DNA of 64,000 nucleotides, taken from Litoditis marina. Lineage: Eukaryota > Nematoda > Chromadorea > Rhabditida > Rhabditidae. The translations under genes were made by a program, and so were the position numbers. The stretch spans positions 51,973,902-52,037,901 of the forward strand of contig OZ038433.1 in assembly GCA_964036275.1 (NCBI GenBank). Direction: 5' to 3'. Of the stretch, positions 47,141 through 59,058 are shown piece by piece (position 1 is the stretch's first letter; each line of letters begins with the position of its first letter). The notes below the pieces were generated by a model, which saw nothing but the letters and a program-made list of their open reading frames with translations, had not been told where the DNA came from and did no database searches.

Positions 47141-48359
47141 AATTGACAACGATTCAAACATGGTTGTTAGAGTACGGAAATATCTGTTGGAATACTAGTA
47201 TGAGTACTTTTTAAATGAACGTATTTTTGGGATTATTAGCATAATTGATGTTTATAAATATGAAATGTAGATATGAATACGTTTAACGTTTTGTTAGCAC
47301 ACGAAGATCATATAACTTCAGGAATTCAACTCACACACCTGATTTCAGTTGATCCTGTCCCATTTTGATAATATCCTCCCGTGGGAAGAAGTTTTGTTTT
47401 GGAATAAATAGTTCAAGTCTATGCTGAACTAGAAGACTGGGAGCTGATGTATGCAGCTCTATTGATGGCTAACACTTTCTAGGAAAAAAATCGCCAAAGT
47501 ACCCGGGCTATTTGTTCGAACTGAAAACATAGATGAATTAGAAACGATCTGCACCTATTTGTCAAAATTAAACAAAAAACTGCCCCCAAAAATAACGATT
47601 CGAAAACATCGGTTAAACATATGACAACACCTTCACGTATACGGGTGAGGAAAATTGATAAAATGGAGCAAACATATGTTCAATTTGACTAACCGCCAAA
47701 CGTTCTAAGCGTTGGCGGCAAGGTTGACGAAGTTTCGCTGGAAGGCTACATACTGGAAAGGAAACATGAACCGACGGAAAGGATTCAGATTTAAGCTAAA
47801 GTAAAAGAATAGGCGCTGATGTATGCAGCTCTGTCGGTTGAAGTAATAATTTGAACCATTTGAGGCGTGCCATCGAATGGTCGACAATCACAATGGGCGC
47901 CAGATGGCCGAACCTCCATTGAAAGCGGAGGGAGTTTTCATTTTGTGTAGCATGAGAGTAAATGTGGAACCTGAACAAAACAAATAAGTAATGGAGTGTT
48001 TTGATCCGGCTGATTCCGACAAGTTGGCTCAAATATCAATTGATTTAAACCTGATCGCAGCTGGTCATTGAACTAAAGAACTAAGTTCAAATCGTCAAAA
48101 TCAAAGACCAGAACTGTATTGGTTTGCTGCGGTATTGTAATTCATTAATTGTATTTCAAATTGTGTAGATATTCTAAATATTTTGAATTGTATTCCGCTT
48201 ATTTCAATAACTCTCCCTTTGACCGTCAGAGTTGTCACCGTAGAAGCTGCTCTGTTGATTAGATGAAATGTTCTGCTAGGGAGGATCACTTCCTTTTTGG
48301 TAACTATTTCACGAAGAACCACGTGACGTAGAATTAAGATAAAAAAGAAGTTGTTTGCA
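47141..48359. other. Repeat-derived, no gene seen
   Basis: Contains partial copies of the TATGCTGAAC repeat (47400-47480, 47800-47960). The minus-strand frame at 48322-48101 continues past the zinc knuckle of the gag fragment and may be its decayed 3' part. Confidence 0.4.
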
Positions 48360-49212
48360 ACTTGTCCTACTTTCCCACAATTGTAACATGTTAATTTATT
48401 TCCAATATTGAGTTAATTACCTCGGTACCCTTCTCGTTGATTCTGCCTGCTCCAGTCGTGTCGGCTGTGCCAATAGGGCTCTTGACAACCTTCCGTGTAT
48501 CCTGCGATTCGGGCTTCTATCGAGTGGTCTTTTTCGGAAGGCAGCCTGGACAAGTACCGAATTACTAGCGGGTGAAATGAGCCTCTCCGCGGGGGGGTGG
48601 CCTGAGCTAAAAGTTGTTCTACTGTTGGTGCCTTAGTCACGGCTTGCTCTAGTGTGCTTGGGTTGTCATGTTCTACGCGATACCTAATTTCAGCACTCAA
48701 CCGGAAAATGAATTCATCTAGCGCCATTTCTTCTTGGTCCTGGGGTCCTGCCAGGTTGCGGCCGCGCGCTCCAGGTCGAGCAGTCTACTACTAGTACAAT
48801 TGTGGCCTCTCCGTGGTTATGCTTGCATACGTTGCATACGCTCAGCGCTTGCCGAGCGATATATTCTTGTTGCGTTCTCTCGAAAAAAGTACGAAGGTGA
48901 TCAACCACGGTGTCATACACTTTCCTGTCGGCTTCGGCAAGTTCGTCCACTTTCTCGCGTGCTACGCCGTCTAAGTGGACTATTAGGAAGTACGCTTTCT
49001 TCCCTCTTTCATGTGTCTTCAAGTCTGCGTAACCACGTGCTGAATTGGATTGAGCTATTGGCGTGGTTCCATATTTGTGCTAGACTCCAACAGGAGCTGT
49101 GATAAATTTCCTGGTTCTGCATTAGCCGATCCTCCTCGAAGTTTCGAGCTTGTGGAGCACGACCATGTCTGTTATACCATAACCGCGAAACCGCAGCTAG
49201 CTGCAAATTCAA
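48360..49212 (-). pseudogene. Ty3-type gag fragment, copy 1
   Basis: Minus-strand capsid-like frames: YFLIVHLDGVAREKVDEL and RTFFERTQQEYIARQAL (about 49000-48850), then FRLSAEIRYRVEHDNPSTL (about 48700). Then comes a zinc knuckle with CYNCG where the His is Gln and the last Cys is Phe. Frames are broken. No pol is found. A second copy is at 55620-56190. Confidence 0.7.
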
Positions 49213-50484
49213 TTATAATTATTAAGTAATAGTTTGAAAAGACAAATACCACGATCAGTGAACATCGTTATGAATCAATACGTAACTTATGTTGTGAGAG
49301 GTCACAGATTGATAAGGGTATTGTGGTGGTTCAATATTCGTGAAATACCCCAAGAGACCCTTAAGATGATTACCTGGTTTTGTGTTCCTATAACTTCCTC
49401 GTGTTTTCGAGCTTGTTGATCATGTACGTGTTTGAACCTTTCCCGAGACCATATTTATGCTAGCTGGAATTATAAAAATAACATTGTTACGTTTAATCTC
49501 AGTGCATTCAAGAATTCTGGGCGGGATACCTGCGCGATCGAACTACAAGCACGGCGAAATTCGGAGAGAACAAACTTTACGTAAAGGGAGGGACCTAAAG
49601 TGGAATTAATTGAAGTTAGTTCCGTTTTGAGTTGATAATCGAGTGTATGACCGGAAGGTTACTTACAACATAGACAAATGGTTATAGAAAACTATGTTTG
49701 TGGTAAGCAAAAATTGAAATGTTCTTCGCTGTGCAACTACAACGAATTACTTTCAGTTTGCATAAAGAAAAATCAGTATGATACAGCAATGTTAACTGTT
49801 TTGATCATGTTATGAAAACGCGAAACCTTGTTTTTATTCAACAAAAAAACATCAGAAAGGCAGAAGATGCAAACCGAATTGCAAGATGCAATAGAGGCAA
49901 CTTGTCACTCGATTGTTTGAATGTTTATGTGGGGTGAGAAAAATGTGCAAGATTTATAGATAAGAATACAAAGCGACCTTGTAATCTGATTCTCATAGCT
50001 GGAAAATGGGGGGTGTACTGTATACAATCTTGTGTTGCAATATAGGACAAGATAAATATATGTAAACAGATATGTGAATATGTAAATAAGAGAAGCAAAC
50101 GAGTTATATGAAGGGATTGTGCTAGAGTGCAAAAGCGAATCAATGTTTCAAGGGATTCATTAATGCAAAGTATTTGAATTGGTGGTGATGTAGGAAAGCT
50201 TTCTCGCATCTGATCAGTCAAGCCTGCGAGACGTTCAACGTGAAATCTTTCGTCGGATAACGCTGAAATGTTTTGAGAAATCAGATGACTCATTTGATTT
50301 CGTGCGGCGATTCGCTTATTTTACTATAGAAATGCATCGAACTAAAATTTGCAATGATAGAACTGAACCGCAATAAAACAGCAATGAGAGCTAACATAAC
50401 CTAATCGATAGTGTGCATTACTTCTAGTTAATTTAATCATTCATGTATTACATTTGGATTCCATTTAACCTAATTCTGTATATT
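49213..50484. other. Non-coding part of the duplicated unit
   Basis: 49225-49440 matches 56205-56420, and 50140-50330 matches 58000-58120, both colinear. No coding exon is supported. Confidence 0.6.
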
Positions 50485-50493
50485 TATATAAAG
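50485..50493 (+). promoter_or_regulatory. TATA-box candidate
   Basis: TATATAAAGG-type sequence 35-43 bases before the ATG at 50528. Confidence 0.4.
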
Positions 50494-50527
50494 GAACCAG
50501 TAAAAGGAGTTCACGCATCGGACACAG

Positions 50528-50872
50528 ATGACCGATTCTCTCAAATTTGTAGGTTTGAGCCGATCAATCGACCTTGTGAACATAAAGAAACCATCTTCGT
50601 CTAGTTTTAAACCTAACAGTGCTACCTTTCTGCAGCAGTTATTCCAAGCGAAAGCTCAACAGGCCCAAAAGTATCACACAATCCTCTCATTCGCTTATTT
50701 CAACATCAACTCTAGGAAAAACTCGAAGAAGTTTTTTTTGGAAAAGGCGATCATAGCCAAATTTCTCAAAGTTATATTTATTCATTTATCTGATAACGAG
50801 CAGAGAAAAAATACAAGCGATGAAAAAGTCAATAAGAAGGTAGTGGTTATTGGGAGAGTGTGGAATTTTTGA
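50528..50872 (+). CDS. Unrecognised 114-aa ORF behind a TATA box
   Basis: An ATG-to-TGA frame encoding a basic, Ser/Lys-rich protein (IKKPSSSSFKPNSATFLQQL, then a Lys-rich C-terminus). No signal peptide, transmembrane helix or known motif. A TATA-like element lies about 40 bases upstream. It is in the transposon cluster and absent from the parallel unit at 58 kb as far as I can see. Could be an accessory transposon gene or chance. Confidence 0.3.
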   Translation: MTDSLKFVGLSRSIDLVNIKKPSSSSFKPNSATFLQQLFQAKAQQAQKYHTILSFAYFNINSRKNSKKFFLEKAIIAKFLKVIFIHLSDNEQRKNTSDEKVNKKVVVIGRVWNF

Positions 50873-50949
50873 TCGGTTTATTCGAAGATTTCTTTTTTAT
50901 GTTTCCACTTCAGTTAATCTACTAGTCTGAGTAAAAAATTTTAAACGTA

Positions 50950-51450
50950 TGTGAAACAGAGAGGCGCATGCGATGGAATTGAATCAATGATTCCGGTCAA
51001 GTACCAGAAATATTAAATTGCACGTACTACTATGTGCGTGTAACGAAGTAACCATACTTGTCGCTCTATTTCTCTCCATTTACCCAATTGGAGTGGCACA
51101 TCTGACTCCCAATGTAAAAAGTCTTGCGTTCAATCACGAACAAGCTATTCAATGCTATTGAATAGAAAGAAAATCGGCACAAACATGTCTGCACTCATGG
51201 AAAGTATACAGGGATGTGGAGAAAGACTACAAAAGAGAAAATTCTAGTTTAAACACCTACACATAAGCTTTTACCTCCGAAACTTTGACCCAGAGGTAAC
51301 TTGATCGAACTACAAAAAGAATGGGATAGAATAGAACATACACCGTACACAAACGAAATTTCTTTGCAATTTTCATTGAAAATCAGTGTCGAAAGCAGAT
51401 TTCAAATTGAAGGTGTGACATTTGCTTCAGTCACCCACTCGTAATTCCTT
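50950..51450. repeat. Duplicated segment, partner 58280-58880
   Basis: Shares CTATGTGCGTGTAACGAAGT, TTTACCCAATTGGAGTG and AGAAAATCGGCAC with 58280-58880, same order and orientation. Non-coding. Confidence 0.8.
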
Positions 51451-51454
51451 AATT

Positions 51455-51695
51455 CATACAGTAATATAACCGCGTTATGTGCCACAATCAATACAAATGA
51501 TGGGTTAAAATTTGAAACCTAAGTTAAGATCTAACATAGTTTGAAAGGCGGTCGCTTTCAACGTAAGTCAGCTTTTTTAAATCTGCTGCACTTCTTGAAT
51601 GAAAGAGACCGGTTTCACCAGTGAAGTTTAGTTGCGCCTTTTTCCACACCCTAATGTTTTACCATTTCTACTTAGTAGACGCCATTGTTTAACTG
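51455..51695. repeat. Dispersed repeat, partner 7845-8115
   Basis: The second copy of the 240-bp repeat described at 7845. It breaks the match between the 51-kb and 58-kb segments, so it entered after the duplication or was lost from the other copy. Confidence 0.7.
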
Positions 51696-51716
51696 TGATC
51701 GGTATCTCTTCCAGTC

Positions 51717-51773
51717 TTTGATTACCAACAAATCATTCGAGTTTTGTACTCGAATGATTTGTTGGTAATCAAA
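51717..51773. repeat. Perfect 25-bp-stem hairpin
   Basis: TTTGATTACCAACAAATCAT and the adjoining TCGAG are mirrored after a loop of about 7 bases. No neighbouring gene. Confidence 0.9.
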
Positions 51774-52378
51774 CTGTTATCGTGAGCCGTAAATCTAAGT
51801 ATTTCACGAAATTTCTGTTCTCCGAACTTCGTAATAAGATACTAACAGACTTTGAAAAGACAGCCGTATCTATCAGATTGTTAGGATTTGACGTGGCTAG
51901 TTCTTTCCCAATATAGTCTCGATACAGAGCTGTTTACTGTCACAATGATCCATTATTCAAAACAGACATGAACCTCCTTTCAAAATTCAACTTTGAGAGA
52001 GAATCAAACTATTTCGGAGAGAGAACAACAGCATTTTAAATGACATGTTTAACGACAGAAGAAAGCGCAGAAACTAGAATAAGTAATAAAACTGCCAATG
52101 ATGATCCAGCTTTCTGAACCAAAAATGTTAATACTTAAGGAACATCTCGTGTCGTTGATACACTTTGAAATCTTGTTTTTCATCAAAATCTTCATATTCA
52201 TATTATTCTCCGTTTCCACACACTCTCCAGAAGAGTGAAAATCGATTCGTTTTGAAAAATAAGTGTGTTTTGATAAGTAGATTTTAGTTGATGCACTCTA
52301 TCCTTCTTTTTCTTCTTTTTAGCGATTTACACATCTAAATTCCAGTTAAGCTTCCCAGTTTTTGGATGAATGCATACA
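51774..52378. other. No feature seen
   Basis: AT-rich sequence between the hairpin and the end of Maverick copy Z. No exon or repeat recognised. Confidence 0.4.
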
Positions 52379-52955
52379 TTAGTTGTTCAGAGAATAAGTT
52401 ATCACGTAAACGTAAGTTATCTTCACACTCTTTGTGAAGATCTTAAGAAGATGTGAATACAGTTGTTTGCTGATGATTTCGTAGATATCGAGAAATATTT
52501 TGCTTGGACTTGGCATCAATTGCGTGCCGAGGCACCGAACACTCATTTTGTCACCATTATTTCGGAATATCACGATATATGTTGCATTTAGCCTAAGCAT
52601 TCGAACTGTTTTGGAATATAAAATAGTGTGCAGAATGAATGTAACGGACACATCAAGGTGGTGGGTAGGTACAGAAACTAAACGCTCACATTTCTTGTGT
52701 TTATCCATGTTCGTCATCTGATCATCAATAACAATATGTGGCCTTTTATTCTCAAATTCTTTCAATTTATCCAAATCGGGCATGCCTTCTCGTTAAACCA
52801 CATCTGGACGGTTTCGAGTTTTCTGGGACACTTTCATAAGTGTCATAGTACCAAATACATAACTGTCTATACTTATCATATACTCCATCTCTTTCTAACA
52901 CAATACGGGTCGATAAAGAGGTTTTTCCACTATTACTCGGCGCTACAATTAGCAT
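52379..52955 (-). pseudogene. Maverick packaging-type ATPase (copy Z)
   Basis: Minus-strand frames 52955-52767 and 52783-52379 form one ATPase interrupted by a frameshift near 52780. The first has Walker A APSNSGKTSLS. The second has Walker B PHIVIDDQMTN, then TYIVIFRNNGDKMSV and LGTQLMPS, the standard Polinton ATPase series. It lies directly after the polymerase C-terminus of the same copy. Confidence 0.85.
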
Positions 52956-53012
52956 ACAGCTGTAATATGTTCATATAGATAAGTTATACCTATTCACACT
53001 AATGTTTGTAAT

Positions 53013-54115
53013 TTAAACTTTTCCAAAAGGAGTCGTACCACCGTCCACTTCGATGATTCGCTTGTCGAAGGTCAACTTGAACTCTTTGATCTCTACACGG
53101 TTGAACAGGCGATGGAATCTATCGCGGACAATTTTGAAGTGAGAGCCCGCGAAAAAAGGTGGTGAGTTTCCATCTAGCAGCTGGGCCACCTGCTCCATGG
53201 CTCGGAGGGTGATCAGTTGTTTCATTTCTCCTGACATTGGACACCCTTTCGCCTTGACGTGGTGTAGTGAACTACCATTTTCCAGTGCGTAGCTTTTCGG
53301 TCCAATTGATACGTACCGAACCAGGCGGGAACCATCGGGCATCTTGTTGGTCAACTTGCCCAGGAAGTCACCAGTCATCTGCTGGAGTGGATCTGCGTCC
53401 GGTGCCGCCATGTAGATCACCGAGTCCGTGTCTGAAATCAGTACAGATAAAATGTTCAATTCAACTATCAGTAAAACGGTTTTTGCATTAGACCAGCATC
53501 GAACCAGCGAAGTCTATTAATTTTGTAAACCATTCACTGCATGCCCTTGATGATGTGATAAAATGTGGGATATTATTATTATTATTCAACTCTTCCATTT
53601 TCTCGGGTCGATGATCAACTGTTAGCTCTGAAAACCCAAAATCGACACAAATTCGTTCCGAAATTCAACTCACCCATATAAAGTATGTTGGCTTCGGGGT
53701 TTGGAATCTCATGGATGGCACGGTACAACTTGCACCTGGAATTCATTAGGATGAACGAATTCCAATGAGACATATGCTCACCTAAACTCATACCAGTTTT
53801 TTCCCGAATTTATCACCAGTGTTCTAGTTGTTTCCCCGTATTCAAGTAGTGCCTCGCGTATTTACATAATGCTAAGTAACTAACCGGGCGTAGAACGTTG
53901 TGAACACCGCATATGGCATTGCAGATGTTTCAATGGGTTCCACACAATCTGGTAGCTTCCTTGTGACGACCACCATCTTTTCGTCGTTCACAATCAGAAT
54001 AGAGTGAACCTCTCGCGTCACGTCTTCTAACAGGACATGGAGTGCTGCCGGAGTTGCGACAATGTGTGTCTCTGGCCGGTCTGTGCGCTGGCCCAGTTGT
54101 TCCCACTGGAAACAA
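53013..54115 (-). pseudogene. Maverick DNA polymerase B C-terminal half (copy Z)
   Basis: Minus-strand exons with RPARDTHC, DTDSVIYMAAPDADP (motif C, 53430), NKMPDGSRLVRYVSIGPKSY and an in-frame C-terminus ending GGTTPFGKV. The polymerase upstream of motif B is missing: similarity ends near 54115, just before a MITE at 54138. The C-terminus is intact here but frameshifted in copy X. Confidence 0.85.
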
Positions 54116-54137
54116 GTTTAGTTAGAAGAACGATTAC

Positions 54138-54250
54138 GAATATGTGGACCAATCCCGTGTCAACGGTTCTTTGAACGGTAATTGAAAAATGTATTGCAGA
54201 TTAAAGGACCGGAACGTTGCGATTGGACCACATCGTCCTTCTTTAACAGC
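54138..54250. mobile_element. TATGTGGACCAAT MITE, copy 1
   Basis: TATGTGGACCAAT at the left and its inverse ATTGGACCACAT near the right. It matches 57652-57765 and truncates the polymerase of copy Z. Confidence 0.7.
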
Positions 54251-55009
54251 TGAGAACCAAAACGTTGGGAGAAAAAAAGTAGATCAACTCGAACAATACA
54301 ATGAGTGACAAACAGGATTTGTTCAGTGAAACCTACCAGACTGTTGAACACCGATCAAGTTGGGAGTTCCCTAAATTAATTTTAGCTGCATCTCACATTC
54401 CCCGCAATCAATTTAATCAAGATGGTGCCGGCTATCAATATTATGAGGAGGTAAGCAGATATTTCAACAAATGTATCAACTGTTTGAATGAAACTGAAAA
54501 TGTTATTGTTTTCTTCCCTTTTGTTTTAACTTGAAAATTCTGAACGTTCTTTGAATTCATATTCACTGTTGATGTATTCTTATTGTCTGAACTCATTAGT
54601 AGTTTGTTAATTCATCGAAACGTATAGGGCTAGATGAAAAGTGAAAGTCTCACTCTCTCTCTCTCTCTCTCTAAGTTGAAAATGTGCAATAATGAGTCAT
54701 GGGCACAGGAAGCGGTCTAGAATCTTTTTGACCACTATTTGAGATTGAAGATGAACTGATTACCTGGCTTCTGAGGTTTGCGACTCGTTCCAACATCAAC
54801 ATTCCGCATCTTGATCTGAATTGTGAATTTGAGCTACATGTGTTCGTCGAGGTCAACGACTTGAACTGTTCAATGGGAAGGTAGTTCTTGAGATTCCTCT
54901 GCTCAATGGCGGGCAGCGTGAATTTCAGCACGAACTACTGCGTCTACGAGCTGTTGACCAAACTACGAAAGCTGTCAGCATTGCAATCGAAGCTGGAGCT
55001 AAACCCCTT
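54251..55009. other. No gene supported
   Basis: Contains a short CT tract at 54650-54672 and open frames without splice or family support. Confidence 0.4.
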
Positions 55010-55350
55010 CTTAACGTGATGACGTTACTAGAAGAATAAATAGCTCAGATGTATGCTGAACTAGAACTGGTATATGCAGATTTTTGTTTGTTCTGAGTTT
55101 CTGACAAATTACGAGGGCTGTCAGCAGTGCACTCAAAGCTAGTAAACCCTCTCCACGTATAAATAGATCAGGTGTATGCTGAACTAGGTGAATAGGAGAT
55201 GATGTATGCAGCTCTGCTGTGTCGGCGAATGATTTGAACCATTTGTACAGCAAGAGGCGTGTCATCGAATGGTCGACTCAATCACATTGGGCGCCATATG
55301 GCCGAACTTCCAGAAAGCGAAGAAAGTTGTTATTTCGCGAAGCGGGGGAG
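55010..55350. repeat. TATGCTGAAC repeat, copy 2
   Basis: Partner of 41221-41560, same orientation. Confidence 0.75.
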
Positions 55351-55619
55351 AAAACGGTGAGACTGAAAAGAACAAAATACGGCTGTTATTTTCTAATGCG
55401 GCTGGCTTTCATGGTTCACATATCAATCCGATTGATGAATGGTTAAAACTGAACAACTTGGTTTGCATCGTAGACATCAAGGAACAAAATTTTGTTTCGA
55501 AAGGTGCCCGTTCGAGAGTTAGACTGTTAAAATCTACTCTGTTGATTGGATGAAATCTTTTGCGAGGGAGGATCACTTCTTTTTTGGTAACTATTTCCCG
55601 AGAAAAACACGTGACGCAG

Positions 55620-56190
55620 AATTAATAGAAAAGAAGCAGTTGTTTGCCAATTGTCCTACTCTCCCACAATTGTAACATGTTAATTCTCTTCTATTATATA
55701 CCTTAATTACCTCGGTACCCTTCTCGTTGATTCTGCCTGCTCCAGTCGTGCCGGTAAGGCTCTTGACGACCTTCCGTGTATCCTGCGATTCGGGCTTCTA
55801 TCGAGTGGTCTTTTTCGGGAGGCAGCCTGGACACGTACCGAATCACTAGCGGGTGAAATGAGCCTCTGCGCGGTGGCCTCAGCTAGAAGTTGTTCTACTG
55901 TTTGTGCCTTATTCACGGCCTGCTCTAGTGTGCTTGGGTTGTCATGTTCCACGCGATACTTAATGTCGGCACTCAACCGGGAAATGAATTCATCTAGCGT
56001 CCTTTCTTCTTGGTCCTGGGGTCCTGCCAGGTTGTGGCCGCGCGCTCCGACTGGTCTACTGCTAGTACAATTGTGGCCTCTCCGTGGTTATGCTTGCATA
56101 CGTTGCATACGCTTAGCGCTCGCCGAGCGATATATTCTTGTTGCGTTCTCTCGAAAAAAAGTACGCAGGTGATCAACCACGGTGTCATAT
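55620..56190 (-). pseudogene. Ty3-type gag fragment, copy 2
   Basis: Minus-strand counterpart of 48360-49212 with KYRVEHDNPSTLEQAV and a zinc knuckle CX2CX4QX4C in which Gln replaces His. The capsid N-terminal part is lost beyond about 56190. Confidence 0.7.
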
Positions 56191-57651
56191 ACTTTTTATC
56201 ACGTAATAGTTTGGCAAGACAAATACCAATCTCAATGACAATCTTTATGATATTATTACGTGACTTATGTTGTTAAAGGTCACAGATTGATAAGGGTACT
56301 GTTGTGGTTCAATATTCGTAAAGCAGCCCAAGAGACACTCAAGATGGTCACCTGGTTCCGTGTTGCTGGAACTTCCTTCTGTCTCCGAGCAATATTGATC
56401 ATGTTCGTGTTTGAAACACGAGGCTAGATTTATGCTAGCTGTAATTTTATAATATAAGTATTACGTAATGTTACGTTATGTAAGCAAGAGGTAGTCTATT
56501 GAAAACACTGAGTTAGGGGACTGAGTTAAAATACAATCAATAAGTTCCCTTTTGTGAATGAAAAGTAGTTTCTAGTGAGAAGTAAACGGTTATCATTATG
56601 TGATATAAACAAGAAACTACGTTTCAATTGAAATAAAAGCTCAGAATCAGAGAAAGTAAAATCAATCAATTTGTCACAGGGTTGTTTATATGTTTATGTC
56701 GAATCTGGAAAATGTGCAGGATGAATAGATAAGAACACAAAGCGGCGATTGGGTGACGATTAAGCTCGAACACATTGAGCAATTATCTGCTATCGAAAAC
56801 AGTATGAATGGATTTTCTCCAAGTTTGCTCAATCACAGTGTATTTAATATAAACTATCCATTGTGATTCTTTGAACATAATAGTGATGTTCTAGCGTTAG
56901 TTATGAGTGGTAGCTTAATGCATTTTAGCTTAATCGTCACCTATTCTTATAACTTTGTTAATCGGAGCTTAGTAATATGGGTGTTTGCACGATTCAAGTA
57001 GTGCGAAACTGAGCTTTAGTGAAGCAAACGGATGTTTCAAGCGACATATTATTGCAGGGTAAGACTGAAGTTAGTGATGGTATCATAGAAATCAAAGTGA
57101 TCAAAGTGAAAGTTGACATGACCTGAACAATGTTAGAAATGACATTTCAAATAGTTGTTCAAATAGTTGTCAAATAGTTGTTGCTGCCAAACGGCGTAGT
57201 GAGTCATCAATGCAAGTGAAAATTGAAGTTGTTGATAAAATTTGGGAAGAGAAAAATTTGATCGTGAAAAGTAAAAGTTGACATAGGTTGGAGAAACTAT
57301 TCTTGTATTTTCAAAAACTCTCGAAAAATGAGGAGTTTTTGAAAATAAAAGAAGAATCTTCCCAAAATTTCGACAAAGAAAAAAATTGTATGGGAAAAGC
57401 TGAAATGGAAAAAGATGTAATGGTAGTGTGACAAACTAGTTGACCCTTGCAACGATTGGTGCTCGGGTCACAATAAGGTATTGGCTAGCTTCTGGTTGAA
57501 AATAATCTAAGAAAACAGTTAGAAGTCATTTGAAAGCCGTCAATCAAGTAACATTTATAGAAATCGAATGGAGTAGAGAATTGTGGCCTAGATTGTCTCG
57601 TTATGAGCTCGTCGTACCTCATGTATAGCCATTCTCTGTCTTGAAGTAGGC
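56191..57651. other. Non-coding part of the duplicated unit
   Basis: 56205-56420 matches 49225-49440. Around 57300-57370 a short inverted pair (AACTCTCGAAAAATGAGGAG-type) occurs. No gene. Confidence 0.5.
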
Positions 57652-57765
57652 CGATTATGTGGACCAATACCGTGTCAACGGTCCTTTGAACTGCAATTGA
57701 AAAATGTATTGCAGTTTGAAGGACTGAAGCGTTGAGATCGGACCACATAATCGTCTTTCTTTAAC
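57652..57765. mobile_element. TATGTGGACCAAT MITE, copy 2
   Basis: About 110 bp with ends GATTATGTGGACC and GGACCACATAATC. Partner of 54138-54250. Confidence 0.75.
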
Positions 57766-58279
57766 GGAACTCCCATAGTAAAATTTGGAAAGGAAACTTC
57801 TCATTCGTTTCAATTACGTAAATGCATCACGTTAATGCTATCGGAAAGATCAACAGTTTTCGCTTTTGACACCCTGTTTTGAAAAGTGTCGGAGAATACT
57901 TGAGAAAAATTGCACTAGAAGGAGTCTTTAGGAAGTATCAATGTGTACTGTGGGAGTCTCCCTATCAATTATGTGAATTATATGAAACTGTTTTATCCAG
58001 GCGTTTTCGAATCTGATCAGGCAAGTCTGCGGGACATTTGATGTGAGAGCTTTTGTTAGATAACGCTGAAATGTTTTGAGAGCTCAGATGACTCACTTGA
58101 TTTCGCGAGGCGATTAACACTTAGTATTCCGTTATTTTGTAAATTCGAATGTTACATTCAAATTTGCAAAATAACTGAAACGTGAGAGGTTAACATGTCC
58201 AAATAATTAAAATTCTAATTCTAATATCAATGGTTCAAGTAAGTACAATAACCGTTTCAATCGTTCAGAACTGTTGACT

Positions 58280-58880
58280 TTCATGTAATACTATGTGCGT
58301 GTAACAAAGTAACCATACTTTTCGCTCTAATTCTCTCCATTTACCCAATTGGAGTGATACATCTGACTCCCAATGTAAAAAGTCACGCGTTCAATCGCGA
58401 ACAAGCTATTCAATGCTATTCAATTGAAAGAAAATCGGCACAAAGCGGTGCGTAAAACACATGTCTGGCGCTGAATACGTTCAAATTCGGCAACCCTCAT
58501 GGAAAATATACAGGGTTATAGGGAATGACCACAAAATTGTCTAATTAAACAGCTACATATGAGCTTTAACTCATAAACTCGGACCGAAAGGTAACGTGAT
58601 CAAACTACAAAAAGAATGGGATAGAATAAAATAGAACATACACCGTACACAGAAAAATAGGCGAATGGAAGGGTAAATGGTTGATTCGCTACAACCGGGC
58701 GAAAGAGAGAATAAGTGCGTAAGAGAGATTTCAGATTACAACTATTGAGAAAGGTAACAACAAATAACATATTTCGTTGCAATTTTCATTGAAATTTCAA
58801 TTTGAAAATCAGTGTTTAAAGCAGATTTCAAAATGAAGAGACGACATTTGCTTCAGTCACCCGTAATTCCTTTTGATCTG
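58280..58880. repeat. Duplicated segment, partner 50950-51450
   Basis: Right-hand end of the X/Z colinear duplication. Non-coding. Confidence 0.8.
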
Positions 58881-59058
58881 AAACCAATATGATTCATGGA
58901 AAAATGTTTTTTTCTCGTTTTGAGGAGACGCAAGGTTGAGAACATGGTCTTTGGACACAGTAATTTTAAATAGTTAGATGCTAGTTGTATAGATTGATTT
59001 CATGAATTCAAAAGTACATTTGATGTTTCAATATTTGTTGTTTAGTCTAATTTATCAC

